Assembly (NCBI GenBank): GCA_035606665.1
Contig: DATNEY010000026.1
Span: 186,001 to 250,000 of the forward strand
Source of the DNA: DASUGC01 sp035606665
GTDB taxonomy: Bacteria; Acidobacteriota; Vicinamibacteria; Vicinamibacterales; SCN-69-37
DNA: 64,000 nt
Direction: 5' to 3'
Shown: one piece after another, positions 57,595 to 64,000 of the stretch
Layout of the letters: every line of letters begins with the position of its first letter
Numbering within the stretch: position 1 is the stretch's first letter
The notes under the pieces: model-generated
Told to the model about the DNA's origin: nothing
Databases searched by the model: none
What the model saw: the letters and a program-made list of their open reading frames with translations, nothing else
Translations under genes and position numbers: made by a program

Positions 57595-58635
57595 ATGTTG
57601 GAATGCGCCAGGTGCGGGCGGAGTGAGCCTTCTGATTCGGTGCGAGTCTGCCCCGGGTGTGGCGGCGCACTGAGGGCCGCCCCGCTACCGGGGCCGATTT
57701 CAATTTCGCGCGGTGACACGGGTCTCGACAAGAGCGTGACCAGTATCCACAGTTCCGCGCAGACCAGCTCGACCCGCGACGACCATTCCATTCGAGACGA
57801 CCATTCGGTTCGAGATAGTCGCTCGGTCAGGAACGTCACGAAAGACGATCACTCGTCGAGGGCGACGACGATCAGGACGAATATCGACAACCGCGTCAAG
57901 CATTCGCGCGTGAATATCGGCGGTGGCGTCCTCGTCTTCTTCGCGATGATCGCTGCCTTGGGATTCGCCATGTGGGTCATCAATCGGCAGGCTCAGCCGT
58001 CGGCAATCACGCTTTCGCCCTCGCCGAACCAGCTCGTGGCTACGCCGGTGGTTTCGACGCCAGTTTCGAGCCCCACTGGGGTCCCGCCAACGCCCATCGT
58101 GCAGCAGGCTCCAGCCCCGCAGCCTCCGGTCGCCGGAGCGGCTCCGCCGCCTGTGGCCACGCCGCCCAAGCTGGATCGCACGAAGTATCTGAACATCGGG
58201 TCGATTCGCCCCGGCCTCGTCGCCGTTCTGATGGTCGATGAGCGCCGCGGCGCCGACGCCCTGCTTACCCAGCAGATGGCGGCAGCGCTTGGGGGGAACG
58301 ACGATCTCTTCAAACCGGCGTTCGTCGGCGATGGCCTGTTCTCGCGCGTTCATCGCGGCGACATCGATCTGCTCAGGGAGCTTGGCATCGGTACAGACGT
58401 CGCGGAGATTGCACTCGGCACGCGGGCGGCGACGTTTTCGGGGATCGATGTGTCTGGGACGCCGATGACGCGCGCGAGCGTCACGTTGAGTGTGCGCATC
58501 ACGCGGCCGTCGGCGGGCTTCGTGTCGAATATGCAAGCCGCCCCGGGGGTCGGTGCCGGATTCGATGAGGCATCAGCATTGGCGCTTGCCACTGAGAATG
58601 CCCTCAAGGTCTTGTTGAAGCAGATGGGAAGGTGA
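57595..58635 (+). CDS. Zinc-ribbon / TRDDHS-repeat / TM protein with exported CsgG-like tail
   Basis: 346 residues. The zinc ribbon (CARCGRSEPSDS, CPGCGG), the polar repeat (SSTRDDHSIRDDHS, VRDSRSVRNVTKDDHSSRAT) and the TM helix (GVLVFFAMIAALGFAMWVI) match the protein at 44123-45007 almost residue for residue. After a Pro/Ala linker the exported part differs: YLNIGSIRPGLVAVLMVDER, GADALLTQQMAAALGGNDDL, GIGTDVAEIALGTRAATFSG, a CsgG/LpoB-like alpha-beta fold. It follows the Vps4 gene by 18 bases and its stop overlaps the next start (GTGA). Confidence 0.8.
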   Translation: MLECARCGRSEPSDSVRVCPGCGGALRAAPLPGPISISRGDTGLDKSVTSIHSSAQTSSTRDDHSIRDDHSVRDSRSVRNVTKDDHSSRATTIRTNIDNRVKHSRVNIGGGVLVFFAMIAALGFAMWVINRQAQPSAITLSPSPNQLVATPVVSTPVSSPTGVPPTPIVQQAPAPQPPVAGAAPPPVATPPKLDRTKYLNIGSIRPGLVAVLMVDERRGADALLTQQMAAALGGNDDLFKPAFVGDGLFSRVHRGDIDLLRELGIGTDVAEIALGTRAATFSGIDVSGTPMTRASVTLSVRITRPSAGFVSNMQAAPGVGAGFDEASALALATENALKVLLKQMGR

Positions 58636-59678
58636 GAGAGATGATGACGAGGTCGGCAAGATTCCGAACCGCAACCTTCAGTGCCGTACTCCTCGTGGCG
58701 GCCATCCTTCCGACAGGGGTCAGCGGACAGCAGAAGCTGTCCGGCGAGGGTCTTCAGGATCTCGCGAATCAGATCACCGCCGGGGTTACCAAAGAACGCA
58801 AGCAGAAGATCGGCGTGCTTCCGTTCGTCGAATTGGATGGGCGTCCGACGATGCTGGGCGCATTCCTTTCCGAGGAATTGACGACGAAATTGTTCACTGC
58901 CGGAGGTTTTGAGATCGTCGAGCGGACTCTGTTGGGCAAGGTCATGGCTCAACTGAAATTGAATGCATCCGGCGCCATCGATGCCGATCAGGCCAAGCAG
59001 ATCGGGAAGCTGGCCGGCGTTGACGCGATTGTGACGGGCACGATCACGGATCTTCAATCGTCGATCGCGCTGAACTGCCGGCTGATCGATGTTCTGACTG
59101 GCCGGGTCTTCGGTGCCGCGCAGACGAGAATCGTGAAAGACGATGACATCAAAGCTGTGATGAATCGGTCGCAGGGTCCGGCCGGCGGCGAGGAAAATGC
59201 TGGTGCGACCGGCACCGGCTTGCCAAACGCAACGCCGCGCGGGCCATCGGTGAGTGCAGCTGGGCTCCAGTTCACAATGGTCGGTTGCACACGATCGGCC
59301 AATTCGATCGAGTGCCTGATCACTGTGGTGACGAGACAGGACCAGGAGGTCCGTGTTGGATGCGACAACTCCACTGGAACGAAAGCCTTCGACACCAAGG
59401 GACAACCCCTGCGCTGCGGTCGCGTGACGCTCGTTGGCCAGCGGACCGGTTCGGCGTGGGGAAATGAAGTCACCCTTGTTTCGAATGTCGGCGCGCCCCT
59501 GGTCCTGGTGTTTGAGGGCGCGACACAGGATTCACGAACGCTATCTCGCCTGGACATTGCCTTTGCGTTCGGGAGGTCCGCTCTTGGTGGCGTTGGTGCT
59601 GGTGCCGCTGGGGCAGGAGGTGGCAGGGTTGGTTGGAGCGCCGTCCAATTCCGCAACGTGCCGGTGCAGGAGCGGTAG
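58632..59678 (+). CDS. Secreted FlgO/CsgG-like protein
   Basis: 348 residues from GTG 58632; ATG 58641 is an alternative. A signal peptide (ATFSAVLLVAAILPTGVSGQ) is followed by the FlgO-like domain: KIGVLPFVELDGRPTMLGAF, LSEELTTKLFTAGGFEIVER, AKQIGKLAGVDAIVTGTITD, LNCRLIDVLTGRVFGAAQTR. A beta-sandwich (FTMVGCTRSANSIECLITVV, LVSNVGAPLVLVFEGATQD) and a Gly-rich tail come next. It has the same two-domain plan as 29942-31159 and 47316-48617. Coupled to the anchor protein upstream. In known pathways such domains form outer-membrane or periplasmic partners of envelope machines; the role here is unknown. Confidence 0.75.
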   Translation: MREMMTRSARFRTATFSAVLLVAAILPTGVSGQQKLSGEGLQDLANQITAGVTKERKQKIGVLPFVELDGRPTMLGAFLSEELTTKLFTAGGFEIVERTLLGKVMAQLKLNASGAIDADQAKQIGKLAGVDAIVTGTITDLQSSIALNCRLIDVLTGRVFGAAQTRIVKDDDIKAVMNRSQGPAGGEENAGATGTGLPNATPRGPSVSAAGLQFTMVGCTRSANSIECLITVVTRQDQEVRVGCDNSTGTKAFDTKGQPLRCGRVTLVGQRTGSAWGNEVTLVSNVGAPLVLVFEGATQDSRTLSRLDIAFAFGRSALGGVGAGAAGAGGGRVGWSAVQFRNVPVQER

Positions 59679-59683
59679 CTCGC

Positions 59684-60445
59684 ATGGATGGGCTGAAACA
59701 CGCGTGGGACGCGGCCACCCAGGACCTGGCCGTTTGGTTGATCCGGGCGCTGATCACGACGCTCGTCGTGACGCTCATGTGGTGGTTCTGGGAACGAATT
59801 CGCCGGGCGATTCTGCGCCTGCTGGGACGCACGCCGGCTCCGCCAACGCAGGCGCAACAGCCGGATTGGCAGGAAGGTTACGCGGTGCGCCTGTGGCCGC
59901 TCGACCGGCTCCGTCAGGGCGTCGTCATTGCGCCGCGCACTCGTCTCCTCGTCATTGACCGGGACGTTGTCCAGTTCGAACTGGAGCCGGGGAAGTACGC
60001 CGGCAGCGATCTCGGACGCCGACTGGCCCGTCATGCGGTGGGGGCTGGCGCGATGGCGGTCCAGGTGCCGGATGGAGGTATTCAGTTTGAACGGACACTT
60101 GGCGCCGAGCTGGAGGGCAGGGCTGACGCGATGGCTGGGGGCGTGAGGTTAGGGCTGAACGTCGATCCGCACGGTTTCGGGAAGCTGGCGAGGTCGTCGC
60201 GCCTGCGCAATGGGGTGCTGACCAAGGATGATGTGTTTGCGTTCGTGGAGGAGGTCGTGCAGCCCCGACTGGCCCAGATAGCGGAACACCCGGCTATGCC
60301 TGGCGTCGGCTCGGAAACGGTCATGCAGCAGATCGCCGACCACCTCCACCAGGAATTGGGCTTGGTGGGGTCCGTTGATTCCACAGTCCCCGCGGTGCCG
60401 GCTGCGGCGCATCTGAACGTGCCCGCTCATGGGCCGACCAGCTAG
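59684..60445 (+). CDS. Membrane protein with SPFH-like cytosolic domain
   Basis: 253 residues from ATG 59684. One membrane helix near the N-terminus (LIRALITTLVVTLMWWFW), then a soluble domain: RLRQGVVIAPRTRLLVIDRD, VVQFELEPGKYAGSD, GVRLGLNVDPHGFGKLARSS, GVLTKDDVFAFVEEVVQPRL. The strand order and the final helix resemble an SPFH/band-7 core, as in the next protein (60591-62558). A Pro/Ala tail ends it. Last gene of the operon that starts at 50659. The SPFH assignment is tentative. Confidence 0.6.
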   Translation: MDGLKHAWDAATQDLAVWLIRALITTLVVTLMWWFWERIRRAILRLLGRTPAPPTQAQQPDWQEGYAVRLWPLDRLRQGVVIAPRTRLLVIDRDVVQFELEPGKYAGSDLGRRLARHAVGAGAMAVQVPDGGIQFERTLGAELEGRADAMAGGVRLGLNVDPHGFGKLARSSRLRNGVLTKDDVFAFVEEVVQPRLAQIAEHPAMPGVGSETVMQQIADHLHQELGLVGSVDSTVPAVPAAAHLNVPAHGPTS

Positions 60446-60474
60446 AGCCGTGCGAGGCCGGTGGACAGTGAGCT

Positions 60475-60504
60475 TTGAGGAAATTTAGGGTATCAGGATA
60501 TACT
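60475..60504 (+). promoter_or_regulatory. Promoter of the SPFH/transglutaminase gene pair
   Basis: TTGAGG (60475-60480), an 18-base spacer containing tagggtatc, and TATACT (60499-60504), 86 bases before ATG 60591. It carries a gggta motif like the other cluster promoters. The untranslated leader (60510-60590) shows a small tacatggttccatgtgta inverted repeat. Confidence 0.6.
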
Positions 60505-60590
60505 AGATTCATGTACATGGTTCCATGTGTATGTGTCGCAAGCTGCCGGAAATCGGCCGTGGACGTTAGCGTCAGTGTGGGAGGCAACCG

Positions 60591-62558
60591 ATGAGCGCGT
60601 GGTTCGATGGCCAGGTTGAGTGTCCGTCCTGTCATAAGGGGACGCGTCCGGGCAAGTTCTGCGGCGAGTGCGGCAAGCCGATGCCCGGCAGCGAAGTGCG
60701 CTGCGGCCGCTGCAACGCGGCGGTGTCTGCTACCGCGACGTTCTGCGGCCAGTGCGGGGCTTCGCTTGCAGAGAGTACAGCGCCCGCGGTAGTGGGAAAT
60801 CGTTGGGCCAGACGCGCGGATGACTTCGCCACGCGGGTTGACGTGAACGACGTCGAAGGCTTCTTCACGAAAGGACTCGTCGTCGAGGAAGGCACGAAGG
60901 CCCTCTTCATTACGAATGGCGCATTCTCCGGTATCGTTGACGCTGGCCGCCACGATCTGGGCGGGCTCAAGCGCGCGATCCTGAACGTCTTCAGCTCGAA
61001 GAAAACGACAGCCGTACTGATTGATGCAGGCGATGTCGAGGTCTCCTTCTCGTTGGATGGCCTGCGAACGGCGGACCCGCTGCATCTCTCGGCGGATTGC
61101 CGCGTGGTACTGCGACTCGATAACCCGGTCCCGTTTTTCGAAAATCTCCTGAAAGGACAACAGAGCTATTCGCTAACGGCGATGCGTGCCTTCATCGCCG
61201 ATGAGTTACGCAATGCCGGACAGGAGTTCCTATCGGGTAGGACAGTGGCCGACCTCTCTGGCAATCTCGCGGTGAAACAGGCGCTTGAGCAGGGTATTGC
61301 CGCCCACTTGGCCCGTACGCTCGAGCGCAAAGGCCTGACGCTGGTCCAGGTGCGCGTGTTCGATTTCCGCCACGCGAAACTCAACGCGCTGACCGGCAAG
61401 CTTGAGGAGTACTGGCTGAACGCCGAAGAACTCCGAACGCGGCTCAAGGGCGGCGACATGCTCGCCGGCGTCGAGCGCAAGGTGCTCGATCAGGAGACGC
61501 AACGCGCGCTCATGCAGGTCGAAGTCTACGAAGATCGGGCGCGCGTCTATCAGCGTATGCGTGCCGCCGCCAATTCGGAGGAATTCAACAAGATCAGCAG
61601 CGCCGACGATCTCGAGCGATTCGTGCATGGCATCGACAAAGGCGGGCTGATTCGTGCGAAGGAAATGGAGGAACTGAAGGCGGACTTCGCCGACCGCACT
61701 GTGGATCGGGAAGTGGCGCGCAAACACCTGCTCGCGACACTTGGGGTGAACCATGCCGCTGAATTGCAGCGCCTGGAGCTCATCAGCAAGTTGTCGCTGC
61801 AGACGACACTCGCCGAGGCGATGCGGGGGGAGGAACTGAAGAATTTCGAGCTTCAGCAAGAGAAGGAACGGCGAGATGCCGCCCGGAAGCGCGAGGCGCG
61901 CATGGCTGAGCACGACCAAGACATTAAGAAGGCAAAAGACGGCCTCGAACTGCTGGCAGTGATGCGAAAACAGAAAGCCGAAGAGGCCGATCGCGATCAG
62001 GAGCGCGAATTGCGCGCCGAGAGAGACCGTCATGCTCGGGACCTCGAACGGTACCAGAAGCTCGCCGAACTGGGTCCGGACGCTCTCATCAGCTTCGCCC
62101 CCGCCGACCGGGCTCCCATCCTTGCCGAACTGCGTAAGACCGAAATGCTGAAGGGCATGACGGATAGCCAGATCCTGGCGATGGCCGCAGAGAAGAGCGG
62201 CGCCGTCGCTGACGCCCTGAAGGAGAAGTTCAAGGGCGAGGCAGGGCGCGAAGTTATGGAACGGCTGATTCTCGAGAAGGATCGGCACGCGGGGCAGAGC
62301 CACGAAGTGATGCGCGCCAATGCCGAGCAACTCGAACGTCTGGCAACGCGGGCCATGGACACGATGCGCGACACGGCAACCGCCGCGACACGCGCCGGTC
62401 AGCCGGGCATGACAGTCATCACGCCTGGCATGAGTTCGGGCGTCGTTCAGACGGGCGCAGGCGGTGGGGTGGGCGCGATGAAGTGTCCGAAATGCCACCA
62501 CGACGTGCCGCCGTCGCAGAACTTCTGCCAGAACTGCGGCCATAAGTTCCTGCCATAG
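60591..62558 (+). CDS. Multi-zinc-ribbon SPFH (band-7/flotillin-like) coiled-coil protein
   Basis: 655 residues. Two N-terminal zinc ribbons (Cys11, 14, 24, 27 and Cys38, 41, 52, 55) precede an SPFH domain, residues 80-280: FTKGLVVEEGTKALFITNGA, TTAVLIDAGDVEVSFSLDGL, LHLSADCRVVLRLDNPVPFF, LAVKQALEQGIAAHLARTLE, RKGLTLVQVRVFDFRHA. A charged coiled coil of about 280 residues and a C-terminal zinc ribbon (CPKCHHDVPPSQNFCQNCG) follow. No membrane helix; SPFH proteins bind membranes peripherally and form large rings. The zinc ribbons match those on kinases and anchors in the cluster. A long antisense open frame here is a shadow. Confidence 0.85.
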   Translation: MSAWFDGQVECPSCHKGTRPGKFCGECGKPMPGSEVRCGRCNAAVSATATFCGQCGASLAESTAPAVVGNRWARRADDFATRVDVNDVEGFFTKGLVVEEGTKALFITNGAFSGIVDAGRHDLGGLKRAILNVFSSKKTTAVLIDAGDVEVSFSLDGLRTADPLHLSADCRVVLRLDNPVPFFENLLKGQQSYSLTAMRAFIADELRNAGQEFLSGRTVADLSGNLAVKQALEQGIAAHLARTLERKGLTLVQVRVFDFRHAKLNALTGKLEEYWLNAEELRTRLKGGDMLAGVERKVLDQETQRALMQVEVYEDRARVYQRMRAAANSEEFNKISSADDLERFVHGIDKGGLIRAKEMEELKADFADRTVDREVARKHLLATLGVNHAAELQRLELISKLSLQTTLAEAMRGEELKNFELQQEKERRDAARKREARMAEHDQDIKKAKDGLELLAVMRKQKAEEADRDQERELRAERDRHARDLERYQKLAELGPDALISFAPADRAPILAELRKTEMLKGMTDSQILAMAAEKSGAVADALKEKFKGEAGREVMERLILEKDRHAGQSHEVMRANAEQLERLATRAMDTMRDTATAATRAGQPGMTVITPGMSSGVVQTGAGGGVGAMKCPKCHHDVPPSQNFCQNCGHKFLP

Positions 62559-62581
62559 GCATTGGCGGACGGGATTGCTGT

Positions 62582-63994
62582 ATGCCTGCGTGGGAATGTC
62601 CGAATTGCGGGGTCGCGAACCTACCGAATGACGGTGAGTGTCGGGCGTGCAGGACGCCGCGCCCGTCCGGGTGGATCGACGGCAGCTGGGAGTGTCCGAG
62701 GTGCGGCAACGAGAACTCGAACAGCGACGAGCACTGCCAGCAGTGTGGCTATCTGCCCGGGGCTGATTCGATCTCCCGTGTGGCGAGTTCATCGAGCGAG
62801 CAGGCCGTCGGCAAGGACATCATGTCCAACCTCCGCAAGATGAATGAGGATCTGCTCGGGGACATTCGGAGCCAGGTTGCCGGCCTGATAGGGGCTCCCC
62901 CTGCGCGAACCGCCGCAAGTCTTCCCCTGTCGACGCCCAGCCGGCGACGGCCCATCGAGCGCGCCACGACACGGACACTTGCAGTGCGAGTGCGTGCGCT
63001 CCCGAAGCTCAACTACGCTCTGCTACACGCAGGGTTGCCGCTGATCAGCGCGATCGAGCTTTCGAATGCAGACACACAGTCAGCCGAGGATCTCCTCCTT
63101 AGGGCATGGGTTGCGCCCGACTACGGGGAGGCTTGGCAGACGAGCATATCGAGCATTCCCGGCCGGTCGAGCCTTGAAGTGAAAGACGTCGAAGTGCCGC
63201 TGCGGAAGGCGCGCCTGCAAGAGGTTCGTGAAGCCGAGCGGGCAAGCCTCAGGGTCGATGTCTTCAGCGAAGGAAAGATCGTGCAGTCGGTCACACAACC
63301 CCTGCAGGTGCTGGCCTACAACGAGTGGTATTTCCACCCCGCCATTCCGCATACGGCCGCATGCTTCGTGCAGCCGAATTCGTCTGCAGTGGAGACGATA
63401 ACTTCGCTCGTGAGGGATCGGCTGCGTCGCGTGGGAGCCGACCCGTCCATGTCCGGTTACCAGGAGGGCGGAGCAGGCCGAGTGATGGCATTGGCAAAGG
63501 CCTTGTACGAGACGCTGCAGCAGGACCTGAAATTGTCGTACATCAACCCCCCGCCGAGCTTTGAGCATCCTGAGCTTCTCGATGATGGCGACATGACGAT
63601 TTCGCAGAAGGTGTTCCTTCCGGAGCAGATTCTCAAAGAACAGCGCGGGACCTGCCTCGATCTGGCATTCCTCGGGGCGTCGTGCCTTGAGCGCATGGGC
63701 CTGAATCCGATCTTCTTTCTGGTTCCAGGCCACGCCTTCTTCGGCGTGTGGCTCGAACCATCGTATTTGCGCGAGCCTTGGACGCGTGATGGCGCGGCGG
63801 TTCGAGCTCTGGTGAACGATCGACGGTGGTTGCCGCTCAACTCCACGACATTCACGGCTAACCCCATGCGCCCGATGGAACAGTGCCGCAATGAAGCGGT
63901 GAGTTTTCTCTCTGGCGACGTTCGACTCGAAGCCGCCGTCGACATTACAGCCGCGCGCCAGGCAGGCATCAAGCCGGTTCCGCCGCTCCTGTGA
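62582..63994 (+). CDS. Zinc-finger protein with DUF4011-type beta-sandwich and transglutaminase-like domain
   Basis: 470 residues. Two N-terminal RanBP2-like/zinc-ribbon fingers (Cys6, 9, 20, 23; Cys38, 41, 52, 55) precede a beta-sandwich (residues 130-245: LPKLNYALLHAGLPLISAIE, LLLRAWVAPDYGEAWQTSIS), then YINPPPSFEHPELLD and a transglutaminase-like core with Cys358 (EQRGTCLDLAFLGASCLE) and His384 (LVPGHAFFGVWLE). This sandwich-plus-transglutaminase order is the N-terminal module of DUF4011-type RecD/Upf1-like helicases of conflict systems, but here no helicase follows: the gene ends just before the window edge. Likely a papain-like peptidase or a peptide-binding domain. Downstream of the SPFH gene by 23 bases. 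Confidence 0.82.
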   Translation: MPAWECPNCGVANLPNDGECRACRTPRPSGWIDGSWECPRCGNENSNSDEHCQQCGYLPGADSISRVASSSSEQAVGKDIMSNLRKMNEDLLGDIRSQVAGLIGAPPARTAASLPLSTPSRRRPIERATTRTLAVRVRALPKLNYALLHAGLPLISAIELSNADTQSAEDLLLRAWVAPDYGEAWQTSISSIPGRSSLEVKDVEVPLRKARLQEVREAERASLRVDVFSEGKIVQSVTQPLQVLAYNEWYFHPAIPHTAACFVQPNSSAVETITSLVRDRLRRVGADPSMSGYQEGGAGRVMALAKALYETLQQDLKLSYINPPPSFEHPELLDDGDMTISQKVFLPEQILKEQRGTCLDLAFLGASCLERMGLNPIFFLVPGHAFFGVWLEPSYLREPWTRDGAAVRALVNDRRWLPLNSTTFTANPMRPMEQCRNEAVSFLSGDVRLEAAVDITAARQAGIKPVPPLL

Positions 63995-64000
63995 TGTCTG

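Noticed and set aside
61230..62792. 520-codon minus-strand open frame opposite the SPFH gene
   Set aside because: Antisense shadow: His/Leu/Arg-rich, no signal or domain, covers a well-supported plus-strand gene.

Overview
The window is a GC-rich bacterial chromosome fragment, most likely from Acidobacteriota (perhaps Vicinamibacteria). The evidence is indirect: a PadR plus MacB-type permease pair of the kind common in that phylum, Ser/Thr kinases ending in TolB-like beta-propellers, a winged-helix/TPR regulator, BACON-repeat lipoproteins, and no rRNA or intact tRNA to place it better. There are three blocks.

Block 1 (1-22019) is ordinary chromosome. It carries an LplT-type MFS transporter (cut by the window start), a winged-helix/TPR regulator divergent from a PQQ dehydrogenase, a PadR/ABC-permease unit, an HtrA-like pseudoprotease next to a short LuxR-type regulator and an apparently active HtrA protease, a BACON lipoprotein, two large Ser/Thr kinases and a DUF1028 protein. 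It is rich in small palindromes. Some are intergenic (gggccaatgaccc family). Others lie in frame inside the kinase and LuxR genes and encode short G/P-rich inserts.

Block 2 (about 22049-29932) is a mobile or defence island. It starts at a 3' fragment of a tRNA-Asn gene that the integrase ORF reads through. It then holds an AlpA-like gene, a SNF2/RapA-like helicase split by one in-frame TGA, a HigB toxin with a HigA-IrrE fusion antitoxin behind a perfect 21-nt operator palindrome, a phage-T4-beta-like protein and the stump of an AIPR-type abortive-phage-resistance gene.

Block 3 (29942-63994, running to the window edge) is one large coherent cluster and the most interesting part. It combines (a) ESCRT-III-like coiled-coil proteins (46432-47034 closely resembles CHMP2/Vps2; 55718-56344 and 55070-55690 are more divergent) with two Vps4-like AAA ATPases carrying helical MIT-like N-termini (50659-51798, 56341-57576); (b) SPFH/band-7-like proteins; (c) a MotA/MotB-like (ZorAB-like) membrane pair; (d) two zinc-ribbon Ser/Thr kinases, one with a DnaJ-C-like segment; (e) proteases: a secreted caspase, a caspase remnant and a subtilase inside the Vps4 operon; (f) several secreted CsgG/FlgO-like proteins; (g) zinc ribbons on at least eight proteins, two of which share an unusual TRDDHS-repeat plus one-TM module; (h) a free-standing transglutaminase-like module normally seen at the N-terminus of DUF4011-type helicases. 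Several promoters in this block share a TTGACA-GGGTAA...TAGAAT architecture, and a small excisionase-type HTH protein (46198-46413) is a candidate regulator. I infer a kinase- and protease-controlled membrane-remodelling or envelope-surveillance system with an ESCRT/Vps4 core, perhaps defensive. The family assignments rest on motifs read by eye; the function of the whole is inference.
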